DNA of 64,000 nucleotides from an uncultured Clostridia bacterium. Its GTDB lineage: Bacteria; Bacillota; Clostridia; TANB77; CAG-508. Made by a program: the position numbers and the translations under genes. Location of the stretch: positions 149,259 through 213,258 of the forward strand of contig CAKPAI010000003.1 in assembly GCA_934133005.1 (NCBI GenBank), written 5' to 3'. The notes under the pieces are model-generated. The model saw only the letters and a program-made list of their open reading frames with translations, was not told the origin of the DNA and did no database searches. Shown in pieces: positions 56,062 to 64,000 of this stretch (within the stretch, counting starts at the first letter, position 1; the number at the start of each line of letters is the position of its first letter).

Positions 56062-56332
56062 ACTCTAAGCTTTCTTTATCTATATTTTCAATATAATCAA
56101 CTATAACTATTAAATCATTTATAGTCTTTTTCAAATGACCTTCTATTAATATATTTTGATTTTCTTTTAACTGTGTAAATGCAAAATCTGCAAGTTCATT
56201 TTCAAAAACAATTGAAGCTAGTGCCTTCTCTGTTTTTAACTTTGAAAAAGCTATTGCACATATTTTGCCTTTATCTACTAAATTAAAGTCAATTTTGCCT
56301 ATTTTTCCGCTAATTATAACATTATTCATCAT
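56033..56332 (-). CDS. OB-fold single-stranded-DNA-binding-like protein inside DGR2
   Basis: 99 residues. 'MMNNVIISGKIGKIDF' at the start and 'ADFAFTQLKENQNILIEGHLKK' in the last third match the pattern of SSB/PriB-type OB folds (compare the family segment 'LxxYLKKGxxVxVEGxL'). No acidic C-terminal tip as in SSB proteins that recruit partners. The start codon overlaps the avd stop (ATGATGA) and its end overlaps the RT start, so all three are translationally coupled. It may bind cDNA or template RNA during mutagenic retrohoming. DGR1 here lacks such a gene. Confidence 0.65.
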   Translation of the reverse strand: MMNNVIISGKIGKIDFNLVDKGKICAIAFSKLKTEKALASIVFENELADFAFTQLKENQNILIEGHLKKTINDLIVIVDYIENIDKESLEYGKMDKKCV

Positions 56333-56715
56333 ATATTTTTTATATTTGGATTCGCTTTTAATAATCCACCTATTATTTTTCCAAGTTCTGCAAGCTTTGT
56401 TATACACGTTTCAAAATTTTTATGAGATATTGATCTTTCATCATCTAAGATTCTTATCATTGATCTATTATAACTTATTAACGCATCAATTTTATTTAAA
56501 TAAGAATAGGCATTCTGCCTATCCTTATTTACAAAATGCGCATATTCTAACATTCTTAGTGTTGATACTTTTATTTCTGAACCAATATTAAACTTCTCTA
56601 CTCTTGGTATTTTCTCAAGAATTTGAAATGTATATTTTATGTATTCCTCTATCTTTGGAATCAATATTAAAGTTCCAGAAGTTTTGTATTTTTCCATCAT
56701 GTTTTCTACTTGCAT
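56329..56715 (-). CDS. avd: DGR2 accessory variability protein (four-helix bundle)
   Basis: About 128 residues from the ATG at 56713-56715; a TTG start six codons earlier is possible. Helical, basic, with 'ILEKIPRVEKFNIGSEIK' and 'LAELGKIIGGLLK', which match equivalent segments of the DGR1 Avd. Avd proteins form a pentameric basic barrel that binds the RT. First gene of the avd-SSB-RT-TR block and just downstream of the two target genes. Confidence 0.85.
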   Translation of the reverse strand: MQVENMMEKYKTSGTLILIPKIEEYIKYTFQILEKIPRVEKFNIGSEIKVSTLRMLEYAHFVNKDRQNAYSYLNKIDALISYNRSMIRILDDERSISHKNFETCITKLAELGKIIGGLLKANPNIKNI

Positions 56716-56804
56716 ATATTTATTCTCTTTCAACTTCCTAGTTTATTTTTATTTGTTTGACGATTATTTCTTTGTGTTTTACCTTATGTTAACAGTGGTC
56801 AGAG

Positions 56805-58118
56805 TTACTTTAGGAACAAAGTGGCTCGAAACCCATAAAAGCTACCGCTACTCCCTGCAAGACCGTCAAAGCGGTAACCGGCCGGACTGATATTGTAGTT
56901 GTAGATCCCACCGCGCAACACGACTGGCTCACCCGTACCTGGATTTATTTCTGTTGTGAATTCTGTAACATTTCCTCCCATGTCAAAAATATTACTCTTT
57001 GCTGTTGTTTGTCCTGTTGTTAATCTTTGTGCTGTATCTTTTGCTTTTATTTCTTTTCCTGTACTATCTACTACTTGTTTATCTTTCCAGTTTTCATTGA
57101 AATTTTCTCTAGCTGTTGCGTAATTTTTTGTTCCATTATTCATTATAAAGTTTACTGCTGTATCCCACGCATAACTTGAACAAAGATATGTTGTTGCACC
57201 GTTTCCTGCTCCTATTCCTTTTGCTAAGTTATATGCTTCTGTCCATCTTGTTGGATTTGTATTTACTGTTCCTGCATATGGTTCTTTATTTGCTTGCACT
57301 ACTGCCTTATAATTATCTCCTATACCTGTTTCATATCTACCTATGTAATATCCACCATACTTCTTTACACTTGCAAATTCACTATTTATTTGATTTACTA
57401 TTTCTTTTGATACTTCTTTGCTCATTCCAATATCAGAACTTGTATATTGTACACTACTGTCTGTTAGAGTTAGTTCGTCCTTCCAAGCATCTGTTCCATT
57501 ATCAGGTTCAACACCCCATCTTGTTCTTTGATATTGTAACTTATCACTTCCATCTATTGCGCATGGTATCCATACGTATTCATTTCCAGTTGAATTCTCT
57601 TTTATTACTAGCCCCTTATCTACTAAGTTTTCTCCTTCTACTGTTGATACTGTGAAGCCTGTTGGCACTGGTGCTTTTTTGCCTTTTTCATCTGTATAAA
57701 CCGTACAATCGGTTGTATCGTTTTCATTCATTGTACCACTATATAGTTCAGAAATTTTTATTTCATAATTTCCATATTCGCTTTTTGATTTTAAAGATGT
57801 ATCATCTTTTAGCATATAACTTTCTGGCACATTATCAAAATATTGGTCCAATATATTTTTTAAGCTTGCTGGTGCAACTTCTGCTCCTGCACTTTGTATT
57901 TGTGCCGCTGCAATTTCAGTTTGCACTTCGTCTATTAAACCTGCAAGAGTTGTCTTTTTAGCAGCATCTTTTGCTCTATTTATTAACCCATTTTGTCCTA
58001 TTACTAAATTTATTGTTACTCCTGCTAGTATTAAAAGTACTACTATTGTTACCACTAAAGCAACTAGAGTAATACCTTTATTGTTTTCTTTTTTCATCGC
58101 ACTAATAAATTTCTTCAT
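56805..58118 (-). CDS. DGR2 target: prepilin-like protein with FGE/C-type-lectin variable domain
   Basis: 437 residues. The leader is MKKFISAMKKENNKG, followed by the same ITLVALVV-type hydrophobic helix as the DGR1 target and by a helical stretch to about 65. The C-terminal FGE/SUMF1-like domain has 'EYVWIPCAIDGSDKLQYQR', 'GGYYIGRYETGIG', 'RWTEAYNLAKGIG', 'YAWDTAVNFIM', 'SNIFDMGGNVTEFTTE' and 'VLRGGIYN', and ends 'YGFRATLFLK'. The variable repeat covers the last 38 codons. Ten residues differ from the template, all at Asn codons (to Ile, Tyr, Ser, Gly, Leu, Phe). Likely displayed ligand-binding protein. Ribosome site GAGAGGAAAG. Confidence 0.87.
   Translation of the reverse strand: MKKFISAMKKENNKGITLVALVVTIVVLLILAGVTINLVIGQNGLINRAKDAAKKTTLAGLIDEVQTEIAAAQIQSAGAEVAPASLKNILDQYFDNVPESYMLKDDTSLKSKSEYGNYEIKISELYSGTMNENDTTDCTVYTDEKGKKAPVPTGFTVSTVEGENLVDKGLVIKENSTGNEYVWIPCAIDGSDKLQYQRTRWGVEPDNGTDAWKDELTLTDSSVQYTSSDIGMSKEVSKEIVNQINSEFASVKKYGGYYIGRYETGIGDNYKAVVQANKEPYAGTVNTNPTRWTEAYNLAKGIGAGNGATTYLCSSYAWDTAVNFIMNNGTKNYATARENFNENWKDKQVVDSTGKEIKAKDTAQRLTTGQTTAKSNIFDMGGNVTEFTTEINPGTGEPVVLRGGIYNYNISPAGYRFDGLAGSSGSFYGFRATLFLK
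56820..56936 (-). other. Variable repeat of the DGR2 proximal target
   Basis: 117 bp, gap-free match to the template at 54872-54988 with 15 differences over 56821-56936, all at template A. Seven are A to T, seven A to G and one A to C in the coding sense. The invariant 3' end (ggctcgaaaccca on the plus strand) is kept. Identity stops right after 56936 on one side and at 56820 on the other. Confidence 0.95.
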
Positions 58119-58259
58119 GTTTACTTTCCTCTCTTTTGTTTCTTTTCTAAATAAACTTCGAAATTATTATATGCTATATTTTTTTATTTTTCAACACATT
58201 TTATTTATGTAACAAAAATGTTATACATTTGAAATCTTTTTGTTACATATCAAAATAAT

Positions 58260-59609
<1,350 letters not shown>

Positions 59610-59817
59610 AGCATTTCATTATTATTTTTCTCCTTTTGTTTTTCTTATATTATTCCTAGGTTTTGCTTTTTTATTCTTCTTCTATTTTTATAATCAGTAC
59701 AGTTTTAAATACTCTAGTTATATATATACTAGTATTTTATATTTATTATTTTTAAATGTCAATACCAAATAAATAAAAATACAGTATGAGTAATTTTTTT
59801 CTCATACTGTTTACTTT

Positions 59818-61215
59818 TTATTTTTTTATTTTTCTAATAATTGGTCTAATTATTCCTTTAATAAATGCTTTGTTAGTATAAATGCAAAAAGCTAAATCAA
59901 TTATAAATATCAGAACGCAAACAATTGTATTTTTATAGTAATATGCAATTGTTGTTATCGTTAGTAATGCATAATATAAAATATTTATTCTTGACTTTAA
60001 ATTTATATAATTTTTTAATTTATATCTTCTATATGCATAAACTACAATGTTTGAAATCAATGTTGAAAAACTTGCAGCATATATTCCAAACATTGGAATA
60101 AAGATTAAATTTATTACTATATTTAATACCGCTGCTACAATAGTAGTAGAACCCATTATTTTTGTATCTTTATATGCAGTAAAAATTCCACCATAGAAAT
60201 TCGACATATTTGTATAATATATTGCTATAGTTAAAATTGGAATATACATATATGCATCATTATAACTTTCATTTATAAATATTGAAAAAGCAAATGGCAT
60301 TATTGCTATAAGTCCTAAAACTACCGCATGCAAAAAGTTTCTTACATCTCTATAAATTCCATTATAATACTTTTCTTTATTATCTTGTTGCAAAATCCTT
60401 GCAGCAGATTCTTTCCACGCTGTAGAAAAGAACCCATAACAAGTATATACAATGTTTGGAAATTTGTTTGCAATTGAATACAATCCGTTCGCTTCAGTTC
60501 CATTCATTAAATTAAGCATAATTCTATCTGATAAACTAATTATTATCCAAGATAAATTATTTGGAACTAATGGAATAGAATATCTTATCATCTCGGACAA
60601 GGTATTTTTATTTAGATACTTTCTGCTAACATATTTCTTTAGATTAAGCATTGCAAATATTGCAATAGCAGTCAATGAGTTTGCAACTGTATTTGCCCAA
60701 AGTAAGCCAACTGCTCCAAGCTTAAATACTACAATAAATAATATATTCAAAATTATTGTAGAAACGCCTAAAATAAAATTGCTTAATGAATATAATTTTA
60801 CTTTTCCATTTCCTCTTGCAATTGCATTACTTAAACCTATTAAAATATTTGAAATTATAAATAACAAAAAGGCTACAGCATATTCATAATGCATTATTGC
60901 CATTACAATCAAAGCTATTACTGAAAATAAAATTGTTCCCCAAGTAGTGTAAAATACTGTTGCTGTAATTATTCTCTTTTTATCTCTTTGAGTATTTGCA
61001 TCAATTAAGAATCTAAACATTGATTCTTCCATCATTAAAGTTATAATTGGAAGCAAAAATGTAGAAAGTGTTATCCAGAAATCGTATGTTCCATATTCAG
61101 CTGGAGTTAATGCATTTGTATATAATGGTAGCAAAATAAAAGATATAATTTGTGTTCCTAATTTTCCTATTGCTATGATTATTGTATTAAGTAAAAGTTG
61201 TTTCTTTTGATCCAT
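59818..61215 (-). CDS. Polysaccharide flippase (MATE/MOP superfamily, Wzx-like)
   Basis: 465 residues and about 14 hydrophobic segments. The N-terminal 'KKQLLLNTIIIAIGKLGTQIISFILLPLYT' (parts) and 'YGTYDFWITLSTFLLPI' are typical of oligosaccharide flippases that move lipid-linked sugar units outward. A basic C-terminal tail follows. No glycosyltransferase cluster surrounds it, so the substrate is unknown. GAGGAA ribosome site. Confidence 0.88.
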   Translation of the reverse strand: MDQKKQLLLNTIIIAIGKLGTQIISFILLPLYTNALTPAEYGTYDFWITLSTFLLPIITLMMEESMFRFLIDANTQRDKKRIITATVFYTTWGTILFSVIALIVMAIMHYEYAVAFLLFIISNILIGLSNAIARGNGKVKLYSLSNFILGVSTIILNILFIVVFKLGAVGLLWANTVANSLTAIAIFAMLNLKKYVSRKYLNKNTLSEMIRYSIPLVPNNLSWIIISLSDRIMLNLMNGTEANGLYSIANKFPNIVYTCYGFFSTAWKESAARILQQDNKEKYYNGIYRDVRNFLHAVVLGLIAIMPFAFSIFINESYNDAYMYIPILTIAIYYTNMSNFYGGIFTAYKDTKIMGSTTIVAAVLNIVINLIFIPMFGIYAASFSTLISNIVVYAYRRYKLKNYINLKSRINILYYALLTITTIAYYYKNTIVCVLIFIIDLAFCIYTNKAFIKGIIRPIIRKIKK

Positions 61216-61294
61216 ATATTCCTCTCTTTATATATATTAACTTTTATAATTTTACTCTAAAATCAAAAAAATATCAACATGAATCAATATTATA

Positions 61295-61858
61295 TTAAAA
61301 TTGTATAATGCCTAAATGCTCTAATAATATTTTTATTCCTAATAAAATTAAAATAGCTCCTCCTAATATTTGAGCTTTTGTTTTAAATTTATTTCCAAAT
61401 TTTTTGCCTATAGCAACTCCAATAAATGACAAAACAAATGTAATAATTCCAATTGTGATACTTGGCATGGCAATTTTTATACTTAAACATGCAAAAGTAA
61501 TTCCACAAGCTAGTGCATCAATACTTGTAGCAAGAGCCAAAGGCACCATCGTTTTAAAACTCACATCATCATTGTAACTTTCTTCCTTTTGAAAAACTTC
61601 TCGTATCATATTAATTCCAATGCATACAAGCAAGACAAAAGCCACCCAGTGGTCAATATTTTTTATAAATTCTTCAAATGAATTTCCAAGCAAATCACCT
61701 ATTAATACCATTCCTGCTTGGAATACTCCAAAGTATAGCCCCACAATTTCAGCCTTTTTATAATTTATTTTTTTCATTGAAAGTCCTTTACAAATAGACA
61801 CTGCAAAAGCATCCATTGCAAGACCTATACCTATAAAAAAAATTTCTATAAAGCTCAT
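61295..61858 (-). CDS. mntP: Manganese efflux pump MntP
   Basis: 187 residues, six membrane segments. Family motifs with the metal-binding Asp residues are 'GIGLAMDAFAVSICKGL' near residue 12 and 'ALATSIDALACGITFA' near 110. It exports excess Mn2+. No yybP-ykoY riboswitch is evident in the short upstream region. Confidence 0.93.
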   Translation of the reverse strand: MSFIEIFFIGIGLAMDAFAVSICKGLSMKKINYKKAEIVGLYFGVFQAGMVLIGDLLGNSFEEFIKNIDHWVAFVLLVCIGINMIREVFQKEESYNDDVSFKTMVPLALATSIDALACGITFACLSIKIAMPSITIGIITFVLSFIGVAIGKKFGNKFKTKAQILGGAILILLGIKILLEHLGIIQF

Positions 61859-62030
61859 AAAAACTCTCCTACTTTATATTTTTATTCGCACAATTTGTTT
61901 ATTATAACATATCTATTTTATAAAATCATTAATTTTTAAACACTCTCAATAAATTATCTAAAACGCTTAATTTAGTAAATAAAAAAGAGTATAATGAATA
62001 TACTAATATTAATAAATTAATTTATCAAAT

Positions 62031-62174
62031 AAACTAGGTTAACACAAACCTTTGATTAACTTCATAAACAAGTGTGATTTAAACATTAGGTTAGATATGA
62101 GTCTTTAGAATGTAAATTCTATAAACGAGTTTTCAGAAAAATTATGGGGTACTAAAAAGTATCCCTATTTTTTT
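62031..62174 (+). ncRNA. Possible type III antitoxin RNA (ToxI-like) remnant with terminator
   Basis: Two imperfect repeats of about 50 nt (62031-62080 and 62081-62133, each starting aaac and sharing taggtta, ctttga and taaac blocks) are followed by a terminator hairpin (62146-62153 with 62158-62165, then T run). The ToxN-like gene starts 15 bases later. A TATAAT-like box lies near 61990. This is the layout of type III toxin-antitoxin loci (RNA repeats, attenuating terminator, toxin). The repeats are weak, so the call is tentative. Nothing else is seen in 61860-62030. Confidence 0.4.
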
Positions 62175-62188
62175 GTGTGGAGGTGCAT

Positions 62189-62524
62189 GTGAAAAACAAT
62201 AAAAAATTAAAAATCGGAAAATTAAATTTTTATATTATTGATGACAACTATATAGAATATCTAAGTCAGTTTGATAAACATATTGCTTATAATAAAAATG
62301 AACCTTATATTGTGATTCTTCTCATAGTAGAGAATCATTACTATTTTGCACCGTTATTTTCTCCTAAACAAAAACAGTACTTGTTCAAAGTACCGCTTTA
62401 TTATTTAACAATTTTCATAACATATACTAATCAATTAAATTATTTTTCAAGCAGTATGGCACCACTTCATTTTTTAATGTATTTGATAATATATCATTTC
62501 CTTGGTCTGATGTATACCACATAA
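62189..62524 (+). pseudogene. ToxN/AbiQ-type endoribonuclease, truncated
   Basis: The first 65-70 residues resemble the ToxN/AbiQ N-terminus: 'KLNFYIIDDNYIEYLSQFDKHIAYNKNE', here described in parts, with 'FYIIDDNYIEYL' and 'YYFAPLFSPKQK'. After about 62395 the similarity stops. The frame then runs over the 3' end of the converging NUDIX gene, and full-length toxins have about 170 residues. GTG start at 62189 with GGAGGT upstream. Probably inactive. Type III toxins act as abortive-infection RNases against phage. Confidence 0.6.
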
Positions 62525-62831
62525 ACTTTTCAATTTCATCAGAAGTTGTAAGCGTTCCTTCTAATTTACCATTATATATAAATACATAAAAATGAATAGG
62601 TGTTTTTCCATCACTTGTTGCAATTTCATCAAATTCCATTACAAGATTTAATTTATCTTCATCAAATACAGCTTTATTTCCTAATTCCTCATGACATTCT
62701 CTTATAGCAGCCTCCAATGGTGTTTCATCTTTTTCAACTTTACCACCAATCATTTGATATGTGCTTCTCTTTCTTGGTTTATCAATTAATAATTTCTTAT
62801 CTTTAAAAAACATTGTTCCTACTACATCCAT
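62427..62831 (-). CDS. NUDIX hydrolase
   Basis: About 134 residues from the ATG at 62829-62831, which has AGGAGG upstream; a longer frame runs into the HNH gene. The Nudix box (GGKVEKDETPLEAAI then RECHEELG) is complete, with the metal-binding Glu pair. The context 'STYQMIGGKVEKDE' and 'IHFYVFIYNGKLEG' fits 8-oxo-dGTP-diphosphatase-like enzymes, but the substrate is uncertain. It follows the HNH gene by about ten bases. Confidence 0.88.
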   Translation of the reverse strand: MDVVGTMFFKDKKLLIDKPRKRSTYQMIGGKVEKDETPLEAAIRECHEELGNKAVFDEDKLNLVMEFDEIATSDGKTPIHFYVFIYNGKLEGTLTTSDEIEKFMWYTSDQGNDILSNTLKNEVVPYCLKNNLID

Positions 62832-62841
62832 ATTAAACCTC

Positions 62842-63219
62842 CTAAATTTCGTTTTTATAGCCAATTTCACTATGAATTTCTTTATGACAATTTGAACAAA
62901 CTAAGATACATTTAGCCAATTCTCTTTTATACTCTTGCCAAGACATTGTATTTCCCGAACCTAATTTAAACTCTTTTTCAGCGGGATTAACATGATGAAA
63001 TTCAAGTGCATCAACACATCTATCATATCCACATCTCGAACACTTTCCTCCTAGCATTTTTATCCCTTGAAGTTTCATACTTCTTCTTAAGATAGTTTTT
63101 TGATGTTTTCTGGTTTCATATTTACTTCTTGTAGAATCTCCACTACATTCATAGCAATAAATTCTAGTAGCACTTTGTGTATCAAATTCAGAACCACAAA
63201 TTTCACATAACTTTTTCAT
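62842..63219 (-). CDS. HNH endonuclease-domain protein
   Basis: 125 residues. An N-terminal zinc finger ('CEICGSEFD' and 'CYECSG') is followed by an HNH domain with 'CSRCGYDRCVDALEFHHVNP' and 'LVCSNCHKEIHSE'. The Cys pairs bind structural zinc; His of 'FHHVNP' and 'NCHKEIH' are the catalytic metal site. Small HNH proteins of this form occur as chromosomal or phage-derived nucleases. The function here is unknown. It forms a two-gene unit with the NUDIX gene. Confidence 0.82.
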   Translation of the reverse strand: MKKLCEICGSEFDTQSATRIYCYECSGDSTRSKYETRKHQKTILRRSMKLQGIKMLGGKCSRCGYDRCVDALEFHHVNPAEKEFKLGSGNTMSWQEYKRELAKCILVCSNCHKEIHSEIGYKNEI

Positions 63220-63285
63220 TAAGATAACCTCTTCCTTTATTTTTCAATTTTCAATAAGTATATCATATTTTTACTGTATTTAAAA

Positions 63286-63324
63286 GAAAAAAATAACCTA
63301 AAGTCTATTACTAAACTTCAGGTT
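63286..63324 (-). terminator. Terminator of the rRNA operon
   Basis: On the minus strand an imperfect stem (63295-63304 with 63313-63324) is followed by a run of seven T. It lies just past the tRNA-Asn gene. Confidence 0.7.
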
Positions 63325-63333
63325 ACTCTTTAT

Positions 63334-63652
63334 TGGCTCCTCGTGTCCGACTTGAACGGACGACCTATCGGTTACTGCACTACATTAATTTTCATTAACA
63401 TTATAATATTTATAATTTGTAGTCTGGACTTTCTCTTTACCATATCGTTGACTTAGGTAGGTGGTGTAAAGTCTCTACACATAGCTTACGCCTTGCTCGG
63501 TATTGTCTTCAGCATTATCTGTTAAGAGTTTCACCGACTTAGCCACCTTTTTCATCTAAGGATTTCTCCATAGAGCTGCTAACTTTTGATTGCAAATTAT
63601 TTTAAACAATCTGCTTTACAGCCGAGCGCTCTACCGACTGAGCTAACGAGGA
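63334..63652 (-). tRNA. tRNA-Asn(GUU) interrupted by a group I intron
   Basis: 5' exon 63618-63652 and 3' exon 63334-63374. Joined, they give acceptor TCCTCGT/ACGAGGA, D arm GCTC/GAGC, anticodon loop CTGTTAA (anticodon GUU), T arm GTCCG/CGGAC, discriminator G and CCA. The anticodon stem has one C-U mismatch at 27-43. The spliced sequence closely follows the usual Firmicute tRNA-Asn pattern. The split lies between anticodon bases 35 and 36. Last gene of the rRNA operon. Confidence 0.88.
63375..63617 (-). ncRNA. Group I intron in the tRNA-Asn anticodon
   Basis: 243 nt, no open frame for a homing endonuclease. The 5' exon ends in U (CTGT), which can pair with intron GCAG four bases in, giving a P1 with the required U-G at the splice site. 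The intron ends in G. Core-like blocks on the minus strand are GAAGACAATACCGAGC (P4-P6 region), GTAGAGACTT (P7 5' strand) and AAAGTCCAGACTAC (P7 3' strand and flanks). Probably self-splicing. Confidence 0.82.
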
Positions 63653-63662
63653 ATATATAAAA

Positions 63663-63779
63663 ACTGGCGAAAACTTATCTTCCAGGCAAGGTAACTCGCG
63701 AGTATTGTCAGCATTTGAGGGCTTGACTTCTGTGTTCGGAATGGGAACAGGTATTTCCCCTCAAATTATAATCACCAGA
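63663..63779 (-). rRNA. rrf: 5S rRNA
   Basis: About 117 nt. The ends pair (TCTGGTGA-type 5' end with TCGCCAG 3' end). The conserved loop 'CCCATTCCGAACACAG' and 'AAGCCCT' are present. Located between 23S and tRNA-Asn. Confidence 0.95.
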
Positions 63780-63930
63780 AAATTATTAGTATGTTTTGTA
63801 TTATACAACTTATATAAACTTTTGTAAATAGTTTTTATTAAAATTTATATAATTTTTTACTTTAGTTTATATTGTAATACAAGCACACTCAAAAATACAT
63901 AGAAGAACTTTTCTTCAGCAAACTTTTTAG

Positions 63931-64000
63931 TGGTTAAGCCCTCGATTTATTAGTATTGGTCAGCTCAATGTATTGCTACACTTACACCTCCAACCTATCA
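63931..64000 (-). rRNA. rrl: 23S rRNA, 3' end (partial)
   Basis: The minus strand ends with the conserved 23S 3' terminus (GAGCTGACCAATACTAATAA, then CGAGGGCTTAACCA). The rest lies beyond the right edge. The 23S-5S spacer is about 150 bp. Confidence 0.92.

Noticed and set aside
63334..63652. tRNA-Tyr(GUA), as the 5' exon read without splicing suggests
   Set aside because: Reading on gives no paired anticodon arm, and the variable region is short (class I). Joining across the intron gives a regular tRNA-Asn(GUU).

Overview
This window is AT-rich chromosomal DNA from an anaerobic, spore-forming Clostridia-type Firmicute. The evidence is the SpoIIM and Gpr spore-protease genes, Gram-positive promoters (TTGACA/TATAAT) and AGGAGG ribosome sites, the tig-clpP-clpX order, and tRNA genes that encode their own CCA. 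The species cannot be named from the sequence.

Layout. 1-12.7 kb: housekeeping genes, mostly on the minus strand (tgt, queA, clpX, clpP, tig, a phosphoesterase, tsaD, an M50 protease, recN, argS, tRNA-Leu). 12.9-17.1 kb: a first diversity-generating retroelement (DGR1). Its avd and reverse transcriptase genes lie on the plus strand. They converge on an array of four tandem template-like cassettes and on a target gene, both minus strand. 17.3-32.5 kb: polysaccharide deacetylase, a calcium-type P-ATPase, a radical SAM/methyltransferase pair, xerD, spoIIM, EndoQ, tmcAL, rnhA, tmRNA, three tRNAs, and two orphan genes of visibly higher GC. 32.6-54.5 kb: efp, prepilin peptidase, rluD-like, gpr, a 1880-residue Ig-repeat surface protein, holA, a glycogen debranching-type enzyme, yvcK, murB and a dicarboxylate/amino-acid symporter. 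54.7-59.6 kb: a second DGR (DGR2), all on the minus strand: two target genes, avd, an OB-fold (SSB-like) gene, RT, template repeat and terminator. 59.8-64 kb: flippase, mntP, a decayed type III toxin-antitoxin locus, NUDIX, HNH, then the end of an rRNA operon (23S, 5S) and a tRNA-Asn split by a group I intron.

The main result is the paired DGR system. In DGR2 the template and variable repeats are 117 bp each. All 15 mismatches I counted over the 116 aligned positions lie where the template has A in the coding sense, which is the signature of adenine-specific mutagenic retrohoming. In DGR1 cassette D relates to the target in the same way (13 of 14 mismatches), but the target is a mosaic: its flanks match other cassettes. 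All three target proteins share a prepilin-like hydrophobic N-terminus and a formylglycine-enzyme/C-type-lectin-like C-terminus that carries the variable residues. A prepilin peptidase gene lies in the same window. One target gene also has a 32-bp GT repeat just after two start codons in different frames, so expression may be phase-variable on top of the sequence diversification.

Three otherwise intact genes (tsaD, an M23 peptidase, the DGR2 RT) are each broken by one apparent extra base in the same local context. This looks more like systematic sequence error than decay.
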